DNA of 64,000 nt from Topomyia yanbarensis (lineage: Eukaryota > Arthropoda > Insecta > Diptera > Culicidae). The notes below the pieces were generated by a model that did no database searches, was not told the origin of the DNA, and was given only the letters and a program-made list of their open reading frames with translations. Positions 34,193 to 46,442 of the stretch are shown here, one piece after another. Where the stretch lies: positions 395,453,037-395,517,036 of the forward strand of contig NC_080672.1 of assembly GCF_030247195.1 (NCBI RefSeq), written 5' to 3'. Both the position numbers and the translations under genes were made by a program. How positions within the stretch are numbered: position 1 is the stretch's first letter; each line of letters begins with the position of its first letter.

Positions 34193-34680
34193 TAAATATG
34201 GTTTTTGTTTTAGTGTCTCGGATTCTCCTCGTCAGTAACTAGCACCAACTGAGTGGCTAGTTAAACGATGTATCTAAACAAGTACCAAAATTAGCACTAG
34301 TTAGACACTAAAATCCAAAAAGTCACACGTCTTGCGTGAACACTAAACAACTGGCTTATACCGAGTGATGTCTCGATAGTAAGCACAGCAGTTCTGTTTG
34401 CCGACGAACTGCTGTGCTTACTATCGAGACATCACTCGGTATAAGCCAGTTGTTTAGTGTTCACGCAAGACGTGTGACTTTTTGGATTTTAGTGTCTAAC
34501 TAGTGCTAATTTAGGTACTAGTTTAGATACATCGTCTAACTAGACACCCAGTTGGTGCTAGTTACTGACGAAGAGAATCCGAAACACTAAAACAAAAACC
34601 ATACTTAATGTAAGGTATTGTGTCCTCATGCACAAAAAAAAATTGGCATAGTCCAAAAATTTTCCCACTTGGGAATTTGC
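34193..34680. mobile_element. GTGTTTCG-family retroposon, inverted dimer with 17-bp direct repeats
   Basis: Two arms of 198 nt (34,197-34,394 and 34,406-34,603) are inverted copies with about ten differences, around an 11-nt loop. The insertion is bracketed by exact direct repeats ATAATTAGACTTTCGAA at 34,176-34,192 and 34,681-34,697. The arm sequence (GTGTCTCGGATTC, CGTCAGTAACTAGCACC, GAGTGATGTCTCG) recurs at 41.6, 44.1/47.8 and 53.8 kb. Long direct repeats point to reverse-transcription-mediated insertion. Confidence 0.85.
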
Positions 34681-34699
34681 ATAATTAGACTTTCGAAGT

Positions 34700-35930
34700 T
34701 TCGCGCTCTGATGTTGTCGGAAGAACAGAACATGCTTCATGAAACTCGTTTCAAATATATTAATATATAAAATCGGATATAATCTTCAAACGTCGTAAGC
34801 GTAAAAAGTTTAAAAGAATCTTCAGTACAATAACTAGATAAAAATATATCCGATTTTTATAACGTAATTTTAAGCTGACTTTCAATCCTAATAGATTATT
34901 TATTCCAATCCGGTTTTTATGCTGAAGGTTATAAACAACTTATAAACAACTTTTCCAGAGGAGATATTTTCTAGCGCTTATTATGTTTAAGGACTACAGT
35001 CCGATTTTAAAGCTTGAAATTTCTATCCGAGCTTTATCTTCGAATAAATTCAAAGCGGGTTTTATGAAGATTTTTATATTCTTACTATTGATTTTCGGAC
35101 GCTCATATGTTCTGACTACTTCAGTACCGCCTTTACGCAAGGGTACACTGAGGGTGGGAGCCACGCACTGATGATAGATATAAATTCATACTGAAGCCTG
35201 TATTATTCGATTATTTGCAAATCTAGTGTTTTGCTAAAATGGCGGAAATCTGAATTGAAAAACTCGAAAAAAAATAAAAGTGTGTCAATATAACTACGAC
35301 TGATTCTTCATATGTACGAAAAATTCGCATATTATATGAAAATTGTCTGCACGAAACTAATTTTTAGCGATTTACGAATATATTCTCTCAGTGTAGTGTA
35401 TTACAAAATCGGCGGAAATTTGTACTGAAAGTCATTTATAATTCAAAGTTTATATTGTCATTGTTTCATTAATATCCTAATGCCTCTTATCGGTGAATCG
35501 GTAGAAAAAAAAGTTCGGAGTCGCACATTGTTTCGTATCCTATGTGATCAAAACGTCCAAAGAGCATCAGATAACAAAGCTCAATGATACTATTGGCAGG
35601 AAATGGGACACAGAAAAGCCATGATTAAATAGATTCAATTTATACCTACAAAATCTATGTCTTGCAAGCACTCTGCTGATGTGGCCAAATCATTCAACTC
35701 GTCATCACATTTGGGACCGTAAAAGGGACAAATCTACAAATACGAACCACTCCAAATCCCAATAATATAGATTTTTAATTGAAAGTGGTCAAACCTCAAA
35801 CATTCCAGAACTTCGCCCTATCGAGAAAATTTGAGCAGTCTGGAAGCCTTGTTTAAAAATAATTTGAACACCATAAAACAACAAAAAAAGATCAACCCTA
35901 TTCTTTTTGTTATCAATAAATATTTTTATA
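34700..35930. other. no recognisable gene
   Basis: AT-rich sequence with only short chance ORFs. Nothing supported. Confidence 0.4.
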
Positions 35931-36415
35931 TGTGGGTCATTCCACGTTAGATTTACAACCAAAATTTCAATTCCAAAATTTTTTCTTGCATTCTTTAGCT
36001 TAAAATAATTGATACGATTTTTTTGTTTTGGCTGAATATGATATTTTTTTCAAATTATTAGTGTTTGAACTTTTGAAGTTGATAAAATTTAACATTTTTC
36101 AATCACTGATAGCTCAAAAACGATTCGATATATGGAAAAAAATATAAAACAAAAAAAGTTGCGTTTTTAAATGAGCTTACCGAAAAAAAAAATTACAAAA
36201 AAATTTTATTTGTTATATAACTTATAAAATTCGAAATTATTGGAAACAAATTGATTTTTTTAAAGCTGGGCCAATTTTTTTTAGTTATTATTTTCTTAAA
36301 AGATTAAGAATCATGTTATAAAAATTGTGTAAAAATTTGGGAGTAGATATGAAAAATCAACTTGTTAAATTAAATTTTAACGATCTTGTACTAAATTTCA
36401 AAATATTCACATCTA

Positions 36416-37610
36416 GTGTCAGAGACGTAAAAATTTGCTATGATTTTTTTTATTAGCGGCATTCTAATTGGTTTCCATTATTCACTGGGTGGCGCGTAAT
36501 AAAACTATGGTCTAAGTCATGCATGTATTTGGTTTGCTCTTAAACCTTTATCTATAAAAGAACGATCAGCGATTTAGTAGCTAACAATTTTAGACTTGGT
36601 GAACTGCTTCAAATGAGGCGATTTGTAATTATTGATGACAGCAAAACTCCATAGTTTACAGGAAAGCAAGGAGCGTTGGTATACATTAGAGAACAGTAGG
36701 CAAACGACATAAAGGTCGAAACCAATTTACAGAAAAGCAAGAGGGGAAATGCGAGCAGCCTGCTCGGAGATCGCTTTGATTTACTGTTGTTAATAGGGTT
36801 TCTTACATTTACAATCTGTGAAATCGAAGAAAGTCGCACCACTTAGCAGTTATTGATTTCAAAGTGGCCAACATTTCGAAATAAAAAAGGTGCTGCATAC
36901 GAAAAATATCTTCTGCTGAAATGAGTCATGCCATACCGAAGCAATTAAAAACAATAAACATGTTTTTTTGATCAGCACAAATCAATCATCTGAGAATAAG
37001 GTCATCAGTTTGAGCATTCAATTTCACTTTGAAGCTTTTTTCGATTTTTTTAAAAAAAATATTCGAGTACCGGTACTTTACCGGTACTGAGGGCTTCAGT
37101 ACCGTAGTACCGGTTCTCGCCAAAAAGGGTCGGTACTGCGAACCCTAATTGGGTGGTCTACCTCGGGCCCGAAGGGAATCCTTTAATTGAGACCTGGCGT
37201 CCAAATACCCGGCGCATACCCAGACAACGTGCTCGATGTCATGATAGCCCTCGTCACAAGCGCACAGACTACTCTCTGCAAGCCCAATACGCCGCAAATG
37301 CGCATCTAAGGTGTAGTGGTTGGACATAAGTCGGGACATTACACGAATAAAATCCCGACCCACATCCATCCCCCTGAACCAAGGCTTCGTTGATACCTTT
37401 GGGATAATCGAATGTAGCCATCGTCCAAATTCACCATTGCTCCACGAGGTTTGCAACTGTTTAGTGTCCTCTGACGACAAATACTAAAAAATTCGTTGAA
37501 GCAGATTGGTCTTTCGTATATGTCACCATTTAATGCGCCCACCTTTGCTAATGAGTCGGCCTTTTCATTGCCCGGTATAGAGCAATGAGAGGGGACCCAA
37601 ACTCAGTAAA
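36416..37610. mobile_element. composite insertion in GGGTCATTCC copy 2
   Basis: Unrelated DNA separates the two parts of the element. It holds an unassigned stretch (36,416-37,050), a CGGTAC-rich repeat (ACCGGTACTTTACCGGTAC and further GTACCG words, ending TGCGAACCCTA) at 37,065-37,147, and a LINE fragment. Order of events is not resolved. Confidence 0.5.
37143..37598 (-). pseudogene. I-like LINE 3' ORF2 fragment (RNase H end and C-terminus)
   Basis: The minus strand reads GNEKADSLAKVGALNGD and YERPICFNEFFS, then a frameshift, then MDVGRDFIRVMSRLMSNHY, LRRIGLAESS, and a C-terminal Cys/His cluster CACDEGYHDIEHVVWVC. This matches the C-terminal part of the LINE at 7.3-7.9 kb, which has NHYTFDAQLRRIGLAES. 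Several frame changes make it dead. Confidence 0.85.
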
Positions 37611-38573
37611 TTTTAGTTGTAAATCTGTCGTGGAATGACTCGCGCTCTGCAAATTGAAGACTTTTTTGGTAGTATCCAAATGTTAGATGCAAATTTAACG
37701 TCGCCCCAAAAACAATTTTTTTTGATAACATAAGTATATTGGAAGATTATGTAAAAAATTCAGAACGAAACTCGAAGTATTTTACGAGATATTTCAATTA
37801 TAACAGGCGTATCACTGATTGTTTAGTGTAAAATTACCTTGTTTTAAGTTTATAATTGTAATATCTCGCAAAGTATTTTCATATCCACTCCCAAAATTTT
37901 ACATAATTTTTTTAACATGATTCTTAATATTTTAAGAAAATAAAAAGTAAAAAAAAATTGGTCCATCTTTCAAAAAATCAACTTGTTTCAAATAATAGCG
38001 AATTTCAAAAGTTATATAACAAATAAATTTTTTTTGCAATTTTTTTCGGTAAGCTCAATTAAAAAAGGCAACGTTTTTTGTATATTTTTTTCCATATATC
38101 GAATCGTTTCCGAGCTATCAGTGATTGAAAAATGTTCAATTTTATCAACTTCAAAAGTTTAAAAACTAATAACTCAAAATATCAAATTAAGCCAAAACAA
38201 AAAAATACGTATCGATTATTTGTAGCTAAAGAATGGAAGAAAAAATTGGAAGGAATTGAAATTTTGATTGTTAATCTGACGTGGAATGACCCATCATATC
38301 ATATCAAATATCAAAGACCCACAGTCCCGTTAAGCTACCGCTATGAACCATGTCAAATACATGAATTGAAAAAAGAAGTTCTCGATTTGGGTCTGCTGTG
38401 AAATTGAAATTGAAATAACGTTTTCTGGGATGCTCTTCTCGTTTTTACATATAACCAAATATTGTGCCAACATTAAAAACGGACCATAGTATGACATGGC
38501 ACGGGTTTTTAACACAACCGCAGATATGGCAGATCTTTTCGAAAGTACGTTTGTTTCCATATGACCAGCACTA

Positions 38574-39465
38574 CCCAAGTAACCATAAGCATTAAGCCAT
38601 TCCACTATATTGGCTATATATTTGAACTAATGTTGCATTGAAACTCCATTACAGCATTAACAATGCAATGTAGGTCTATATTAGTATCAATAATGTGCAT
38701 AACTGCACAGCCGACATATAGCAATATCGCTTGCTCTATATGCGTATATAAAGCTGATATAACGCGTACATGCTTCAAGGATCTTTAAAGCAGGTAAGCT
38801 TTACAAGTGCATTTAGTGCCATTTTAGAGCAAATAAAAAGCCGATATAATGCTATTGTAATGCTGTGGGTTTATTTGTTATGCAACTCTTCTTGAAGATT
38901 ATATTCGGCATATTTCATTTCTATCGAACATGTGCAATATAGTCTAGGGAGCAAACGCAGCGCACTTACCGTGAAGGACGAGGCAAGCTACCTCAGTTTG
39001 AGACTGACTAAAGGTAATTTTCGTAAAATATTCATATTATGTGAGAACGAAAATCCATTAAGAATATTCATTACAATGCATTAGAAGAGAGACAATTGCG
39101 GTTTTAAACAGAACATCTTATTTTATTTTTTTTTTCCTTTTTGCTCATCATACCGAAAGAAAACATAAGAAATGGTTTCAAAACCATGGCGGACAATGAA
39201 AGCCAACTAAAACTTTTTAGTAGCATTAGTATTGCCAATATAAGGCTTTCAAAATTGACATTTGTGCGCTGGTGCTATATAATAGCATTAGTACTGCAGA
39301 AATGAGCTGTCAATCTCTGCACAGTAATAGCACTATATTTCGCCTTTTCTGGCATAATATCAGCATTATATCAGTATTTAGGGCTTCACGGCTCTTTAAG
39401 ACAACTTTATATGTGGATCTAAAGCAGATATTAGGCTACGTCATAATGCTTATTGGTCACTTGGG
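38574..39465. mobile_element. TA-flanked MITE with CCCAAGTRACYA termini
   Basis: The left end CCCAAGTAACCATAAGCATT and the complement of the right end CCCAAGTGACCAATAAGCAT are inverted repeats, with TA at 38,572-38,573 and 39,466-39,467. The interior repeats TATAGCATTAGTA-like words on both strands. The first bases resemble those of the 93-bp element at 17.5 kb. Confidence 0.7.
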
Positions 39466-39469
39466 TATC

Positions 39470-40200
39470 TTCCGAAGGCTGGGAATGGAAAATATCACAC
39501 AAAAGTGTTATATTAAATAAGCTGATCGTTTCACAAATAGCATAGAGCATATCCATACACTAACTGCATATTAAGTTCAAACATAGTTTCGCGCCACGAT
39601 TGAATATGATCGACAGCGCAGCACAAAAACGGTCATCGATGCGCTGACCAGTTTTATTGAGAAATCGGCAGCGTGTAAAAATTATCGGCGGCGGCGGCGT
39701 GGTGCGATGGCGCGCCGTTTTGATTTTTTTCCTTTAGGACAAGTAAAGGTTGCATACTAACAGTAAAGTGCTTTGGTGAAATCAAGGGAAGCGACTTAGT
39801 GGAATATATAATTAAAACTTTAAGAAATTGGGGAACACATTTTCTTAATGTTGTAATAAAGTAAATTTGATTTTTATTTTTTGATTTGCGTACGAAAAAG
39901 AAATTGTGTCATTTTGGCAGAATAAATCCGATCACAAGTTGTGGTAAAAGCCCTATTTACACTTATTAAATATGTTAAAAAAAATAATTTCAGTACGCAT
40001 AAGCTTTACCCGGAATGGAGAAAATTACGTAATGCCCGATGGGTCGTAGATTACCTCCAAAAAATTCCGAGATGTAAACAACAGTATACCCTTTCATGTT
40101 ATGTGTTTAATTTTGCAGTGACGCATCCGACCGCATGATGCAATTCCCAATAAGCAAACTAAACAATGAAAATAAATTATATTGTGCTTGATCGCCATTA
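39470..40200. other. no gene recognised; GC-rich patch at 39,600-39,720
   Basis: A patch with GGCGGCGGCGG and GGCGCGCC words stands out from the AT-rich surroundings. No coding motif. Confidence 0.35.
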
Positions 40201-40227
40201 TATCACGACATAAAACGCGCTGCAAAT

Positions 40228-40896
40228 TTAGTCTTTTTCTTTTGTCAATTCCCCAAGAAATGCGTATGCGGACACTGTCATGTAATTTGGCGGTTCGTTA
40301 TTCACGAGAAAATATGCATCATACCTATAAAATTGTTCCGTGATCATACAAACCGCACGCCTTCCCCCGATTGGATTAGACGATGATCGTTTCATTAAAA
40401 TTTCACATAACAGATCTAGTTTTTTTGCTGGTAAGTTTCCTGTCAGCACCATCTTCTTCCCAGCAACCGGAACGTTCGATATATCTTGCAATGTATTCTC
40501 GTATTAATTTTTCTTCAAGCAACGTAAAAAATATGCATCGAGGGTGAAAGTTTTTCCTACGCGCCCTCTCAACTATTATTTCCCATTATGAGCAGCAAAT
40601 CCGGAGCGAAAAAAAATGCTTCGGCGCCAGCATTCAAATTAGATCGGGGAAGGTATAAACTTATAGCGAATTTATAATAGTCGCAAGACGACGATATAGA
40701 TGCTCTGTCTATGTCAAATTTGTCTTATGCGAGGAAAACGCACGGGTGAAGTATGCCGAACCATGCTATACACATTTGCAGGAATTTGTGGAACTGCTAT
40801 CGTTTTTACTACTAAATTTATTCCATCTAAACAAGTATGCAGTATTTCGTAACACATTGCATTGTCAGAAAGCTCCACCCAAAATCCAATAGACAC
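40228..40896 (-). other. unrecognised possible coding relic (two open stretches in one frame)
   Basis: On the minus strand an open stretch (40,896-40,714; GFWVELSDNAMCYEILHTC) and a second one (40,491-40,228; AGKKMVLTGNLPAKKLDLLC, then ending FLGELTKEKD) lie in the same frame, separated by several stops. Their composition looks protein-like, but I recognise no family. They could be exons, pseudogene pieces, or chance. Confidence 0.2.
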
Positions 40897-40899
40897 AGA

Positions 40900-41488
40900 T
40901 TAAAATTGCCATTTCTTTGCTCGAATTGGCAAGGAAACTGAGCTAATCCGAAGGTGGGCCATAGAGCCGTATACCTAACTCGAGATCAAACAGATGGTTG
41001 AAATAATGACAAATAATTAAGGCTTAACGTCTAGTCGATAGGTATTTTATGCACACATAAATTACTCCCAGTCGGTACCCGATGCTAGGAGGCGAAAGCA
41101 TGAAAGTGGGGTTTTATAATTATTTGCAACTCCAACGACATCATACTACAGGTTGCGTTGTATTAGGACTATTATTAAGTCTAAAATGAAGATGTAGGTC
41201 ATACATCACCCTGTCGATTATGCAATGGACACTTGTAAGCCTAAATAAGAAAAATGACAGCTCATCCCCGATCGACCATACAATTCAAAATTGAATCGCA
41301 TGCGCTTCAATTCATTACGTTTATTGCAAATAGCCTAAACGAATGGTGATCCTAAAAGATTGATTCGTTGGCGAATCTAGTGCAACCGATCAGCTGTAAA
41401 ATTTTGCATATTTGAATAGGCTTGATCTGTGCGGGTTTGCAGAGGCGTGTACGTTGTTCATTTTAAAGCGTATTTGAGTTTCGCAAAC
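40900..41488. other. no recognisable gene
   Basis: Unique-looking sequence without motifs. Confidence 0.35.
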
Positions 41489-41504
41489 TATAGCTAATAT
41501 GCAA

Positions 41505-41946
41505 TAAAAATTGGACTAAACCGTTTTGCGCGTTAAGGGCACAAGACCTAATTTTAATTAAGTTTTGTTTTTTTTTGTGTTTCGAATTCATCTCGTCAGT
41601 AACTAGCACCATCTGGGTGTCTAGTTAGACGATGTATCTAAACTAGTACCCAAATTAGCACTAGTTAGACACAAAAAATTCCAAACAGTTCACACGACAT
41701 ATGTGAACGCCTAAAGCCACATGTCCCGAGTGATGTCCCGGGAAGCAAATATAGCTCTGGTTTGCTGACGAGAAAGCAAAGACGAACTCTTGTCTTTTGG
41801 TTCAAGAAACCAAACGCCTGGTATTATGCAATAAAAATTGGACTAAACCGTTTTGCGCGTTAAGGGCACAAGACCTAATTTTAATTAAGTTTTGTTTTTT
41901 TTTGTGTTTCGAATTCATCTCGTCAGTAACTAGCACCATCTGGGTG
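41505..41946 (+). mobile_element. GTGTTTCG-family retroposon with a terminal 123-bp duplication
   Basis: The segment is bracketed by exact 16-bp direct repeats TATAGCTAATATGCAA (41,489-41,504 and 41,947-41,962). The first 123 bases (41,498-41,620) recur exactly at 41,825-41,947. Between them is a full family body (GTCAGTAACTAGCACC, GAGTGATGTCCCGGG, TTTGCTGACGAGAA). The copy is therefore a partial tandem dimer. Confidence 0.8.
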
Positions 41947-42292
41947 TATAGCTAATATGCAAAAACCACGATCACGGAACACCAGGTATTCAAGCAAAAC
42001 CGTTGAATTGCGTAAAATTGATCAGTGGTTATTAACATGTAATTCTTGCCACCAAATGCACTACTCCAAGATGGACTAAGATGGACATTTCCCATCCCAT
42101 GCTCAAACAAAACCAACATTCATAATAGAACTAGCAAACAAAGTAAATAAACACAGTGTAGCAGATAATTGTTGTGTGATTATAAGGAGGAAACTTACCT
42201 GTACCTTCTTATTGACATATAACATTTTTTTTTTAATTTAATTAAGGCTCAAGTTACCTTTTTGAGCATGTGTTAGAATTGAACGCTTGATA

Positions 42293-43616
42293 AAGGGCGA
42301 ACACGAAATTATTGCGACACCGAAAATGTCATGCCAATTTTCTTATAATGTTTAAAATCAAACCAAAATTTTAGGGTAGTTTAATACATATATTTACTTC
42401 AAAAATCAAAAGAAAAGCTAATCGATGGAGCCTTGAGTGTAAAATTGAACGCATTTTCACTTGATGCCCTCCATCAAAGTCTTTACAGTGTCATCCGGTA
42501 CCAGTTTCTCAGTTTTTTCCATTTTCTTAACATATCCTTCTCGTCTTTGACTGTCTTCTTGCTCTTCCGAAGTTCCCGCTTCATCATTGCCCAGTACTGC
42601 TCCACCGGGCGTAGCTCCGGACAGTTTGGCGAATTCATGTCCTTTGGAACAAAATGGACAGAATTGGCCTCATACCACTCTAGGACACTTTAAGAATAGT
42701 GGCATGATGCCAAATCTGGCCAAAATAGCGGAGCTTCGTCGTGCTGCTGCAAGAACGGCAAAAGGCGCTTCTCGAGGCACTCAGATTTGTAGATTTCGCC
42801 ATTTACTGTGCCCTTTGTCACGAAAGGCTCACTCCTCAGTCCGCTAGAGCAGATGGCCTGCCAAATGAGATACTTGGAGGCGAACTTCGACATTTTCCTC
42901 TTCTTAAATTTGTCGTCCACATAGAACTTGCTGTTGCCGGTGAAAAACTCCAACCCCGGACTTTGCTTTAAATCGGCTTTTATATACGTTTCTTCGTCCA
43001 TCACACGTCTCCATCACACGTCCATCACGTCTATCAGCAGCCATATTTTGTCAGTATCTTCTCGTAGAACTTTCGTGCCCGAGTTTTAGCCGTCGATTGT
43101 TGCCGCTCATCGCGGTTTGGGAAGTTCTGTACCTAGTATGTATGTAGTCCAGCTCTCTTCTTTGCATTCTGGACGTAGCTCTGCGACATGCCGATCTTTT
43201 TAGCCAAATCACGGCTTGAGACGTTGGAATTTGCTTTAATCATCCGCTTCACCTTTCCCTCCGTCTTTTTGTTCTCCGGTCCCGGTTTTCTTCCAGCTCC
43301 TTTGCCGTGGTCCAACGTCAACCGCTACTGGAACCGCTTCATTACTCTGGAGACGGTTGAATGGTGAATGTTCAACATTTTTCCCAACTGCTGGTGCGAC
43401 AGGTCAGGAAATTCCAGGTGTTTGGAAAGAATTTGTTCTCTCGACTCGCGTTGGTTCACCTTCATTTTCGTTGAATCGAAAAACACGACTTCGAGTTTGA
43501 CAGCATGTAAACAATACACATCAATGAGAAAGTGTGCAAAATTTGGTTGATTTTTACCCAATGGTAAAAAAGTTATGCCCTGTTGAATGTTTCACAATAA
43601 TTTCGTGTTCGCCTTT
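42293..43616 (-). mobile_element. ITmD37E-type mariner, near full length (1324 bp)
   Basis: TA at 42,291-42,292 and 43,617-43,618. Terminal inverted repeats are AAGGGCGAACACGAAATTAT plus TG on the left and AAAGGCGAACACGAAATTAT plus TG on the right (complement). Length and target site suit the mariner/Tc1 superfamily. The opposite arm of the host foldback element shows the empty site as one TA in CGTTTGATAGTATG, confirming the borders. Confidence 0.92.
42483..43561 (-). pseudogene. D37E mariner transposase, inactivated
   Basis: Read on the minus strand: an N-terminal helix-turn-helix region (LSHQQLGKMLNIHHSTVSRV), a second one (VSSRDLAKKIGMSQSYVQNA), then a TAG after LHTY (~43,130). The first catalytic motif MDEETYIKADLK follows a short duplicated stretch with frame changes (~42,995-43,025). 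The second, FWPDLASCHYS, is followed in frame by a TAA in place of Lys, then VLEWYEANSVHFVPK and CPELRPVEQYW. Counting from DLASC to VEQYW gives 37 residues between catalytic Asp and Glu, the D37E signature. All three catalytic acids survive; stops and the frameshift kill it. Confidence 0.92.
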
Positions 43617-44102
43617 TAGTATGTGTTGGAAAAAATGTATTCAGCTTTGCCATCGGATTATCCATATAAAACCTTTTCAAAACTCTTAAAGTAGAGAATC
43701 AGTCGATTTATTATTAAAATCATGCCAAATAGCTGCCGGAAAAACGATCGGTTTAGCTGAATGGAGCTTTTGAAAAAGTGGCTGTTGTTTTTTTCATTGC
43801 GCAGTTATGTTGCGTACCCCAGCACGTTGTGGTAGTGTGGCAATAAATCACAGCCATTTTTTCAAAAGCACCATTACTATAAGCCGATGGATTTTTCCGG
43901 CAGCTATTTTGCATGATTTGAAACGTGATGATCTAATAAATCGACTGGTTTTCTTCTTTGAAAAGGTTTTATATGGATAATCCGATGGCAAAGCTGAATA
44001 CATTTTTTCCAACACATACTATCAAACGTTCAATTCTCATAGACACTCACCCAAAGTTCTTTGACGCTTAAGAAAAATAAGAATTATTCGCTAAGAAAAG
44101 TT

Positions 44103-44216
44103 TTTTTTTGTGTTTCGTATTTTACTCGTCAGTAACTGACATTAACTTGCTAACAGCTAGACGACAAATTCAAGCTAATACCAAATTGGCGCCAGTTAGA
44201 CGCAAAATCAAAACAG
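44103..44216 (+). mobile_element. GTGTTTCG-family retroposon, left half of a split copy
   Basis: TTTGTGTTTCGTATTTTACT, CGTCAGTAACTGAC and GGCGCCAGTTAGACGC match the family. It is cut at 44,216 and continues at 47,793. Confidence 0.75.
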
Positions 44217-45172
44217 GGGTGGCATTACGCATCACGAATCGATCAAAATTCTATCGATTTGACCGTGTTTCGCATTATATATTTCGAACCGAGCTCGAAA
44301 GTAAATTTTCGTTCGAGTTCGTTCGAAGAAGTACTCGATTATCGAGAGGTGTTGGCATTATGGAACCATAAGAATCGAACTCGAAAGCGAGTCGAGTCGA
44401 ACGTATTTGCTCGATAGTTTTATTGCTGTCGACTGTCGTTCGAGATTATGATTTGTGTTTTTATTTCATGACATTGTTTAACTTGGTTAACAATCGGAAT
44501 ACTTAGAGGATATAAAATTAACAAAAGGTGTAAAAAGCTCCCACGTACTTTGAGCTACTTTATATTATATCTATTTCCACCATCAGGAACATACTTTTTT
44601 TGGAAAAAGTATTACTAAATATTGCTAATAAATTATCCTACACCAAGTAATAATGAAAAAGTGTTAAAACAAATCGATGGAGAAAACCTTGACTTGTCTA
44701 ATCGCTATTTAATAGATGTATAATCACAATCATTCTTGATTTCAAAGTGGTGATTTAAACAATTTTATATTCTAATTGATGCATTTGTTCCCGACTATAC
44801 CTCAATTGTTTTCAATATCACAATAAAGCCTTGAATTCAATACCATAATGCACGTTTTATACACCAACAGAATTAGGTGTTATATTGTCATTTGTATTAA
44901 ATGCATGAAAAAACAGAATATTATCTTATATAGCAAAGAACTTTAAATCAAATTGAATTACTAACAAATTTGAATGCATCAACCTATTAAAAATTATACC
45001 ATCCACAATTTCTGGAAACACTTCATTTTGATTGTGTTTTTCCTATCCCTAGTTGTGTGCAATAACAAAATAATTAACTAACAAGTACACGGAAAACCCC
45101 GCAAACACGAAAACGAATTTTTTTTTTGACTATAGATTTCTATGTAAATGATTTCACTCACACTACTTGGGA

Positions 45173-45404
45173 GTTTGTTTTCCTCCAGCTGTCATATATA
45201 AAACTGTCAGCCAATTTAAACATTTGAATTAGCCCTCCCAAATTTTTTTTAATTGTGCTGAAATGCTCTATGTCGCTGTAAAACTTATTCGGGAGACGTA
45301 CAATTACGGTTGGTCAGATTCCATCATGAAAATAATCCGACCAAAAAGGTTCGATTTTCGATTTATTTTCCTCCATCTATGCCAGGTGGAGGAAAACAAA
45401 CCGT
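45173..45404. mobile_element. possible MITE with GTTTGTTTTCCTCCA termini
   Basis: GTTTGTTTTCCTCCAGCTG at the left is mirrored by the right end, whose complement is GGTTTGTTTTCCTCCACCTG. No target duplication identified. Confidence 0.45.
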
Positions 45405-45708
45405 TGAACACACTAATATAGTTACAGATTGTCAAGTTCTCTATTTCAACTAAAAATGGCTATTTTAACGAACTAGTTTTTAAACTTTTGCGTCATCAAT
45501 TGCTAAAAAAAAATTGTTGCTTTTAGAAGCTATCAGTTTCCTGAAAAAAAACCCTGAAAGTCAAAATTTTAATGCAAAATTAGCTATTTTCATTGAAAAG
45601 GGCAGTTTGTTCGCTATGATTATGTTCCAAAAGATTTGATAAAAGCGGTTTCTGCAGATAATACATTCCATCATGCGACTGAGGTCCGAATAAGAGACAC
45701 TACCAGCA

Positions 45709-46012
45709 GATCACTTGTGATGCATTTTTAAAAGTCAGTTAAATTAAATGCATTTCTTTCCATCAAAATAGAAATTCGCAATGTATTTTGCGTTGCGTGC
45801 AATGTATTTTGCGTTGCATGTAAGACGTCAAAATCCTACAAAAAATTGGCCCTACATTCAACAAAACGTCGAAAAAAGTGAATCAGCGTTAGACGTTTGT
45901 TAAACAAACTTTTCTGCGAGGGAGTGCAAAGTTGATGCAAAAATGGAAATTAAATGCATTTTTTTCTAATTTGTTGCAAATTTGTTATACATTTCTAGAG
46001 TGATCTGCCCCT
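45709..46012. mobile_element. possible MITE with GCAGATCACT termini
   Basis: GCAGATCACTTG near 45,709 and GGGCAGATCACTCTAG (complement, ending ~46,012) are inverted; AAATGCATTT-like words lie inside on both sides. Weak. Confidence 0.35.
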
Positions 46013-46442
46013 AGAGCTAGGCATTACGATGTTTCGGTGCTTCAACTTAAACAGCGAGATATATTAAAATTTTGTGGTAAGAAGTTCAAGAATACAGTTA
46101 TATCGAACTAAAATATTGCCCAAGCATTGAAAAAAGGTGATGAGAGTGAGTGACGTGAACAAATTATGAACATGTTTGGGTCAATTTATTTAGCACTACA
46201 CACTATCTTTATTCTGTGAATTTGACGCTCATCGGAAAAAACAAAACAAACTGCAATTTTGTTTACACTGAAAAATATTCTTAGGTGGAATTAAAATTAT
46301 CATGTGATGAACAAAATCATTACTCGTTTTCTGCAACGAAGCATTTTCGTGCTTTGTAAATGGTTCGATTCGTCTAATTGATGAACTGAAAAAATGGCAT
46401 CTTGATGAAAGAAAAGTTGAGTAATTTTACATATTTAATGTA

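Larger units (their letters stand above)
35931..38293. mobile_element. GGGTCATTCC-family element, copy 2, interrupted
   Basis: The left arm starts TGTGGGTCATTCCACGTTAG and the right arm ends ACGTGGAATGACCCAT. The left arm breaks off near 36,415 and the family resumes near 37,611 with an internal TCGTGGAATGACTCG junction that is also found in copy 4 (51,920-51,940). The arms contain the shared palindrome pair around CAATCACTGATAGCTC. Noncoding. Confidence 0.7.
42274..44037. mobile_element. foldback element hosting the D37E mariner
   Basis: Left arm 42,274-42,290 and 43,619-43,700, right arm about 43,955-44,037: the text GAATTGAACG...TTGATAGTATGTGTTGG and CAGCTTTGCCATCGGATTAT is mirrored on both sides. 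Without the mariner it is about 440 bp. Noncoding. Confidence 0.8.

Noticed and set aside
42690..43004. Intact-looking 104-codon ORF treated as a separate gene
   Set aside because: It is the middle part of the D37E transposase between a frameshift and a stop.
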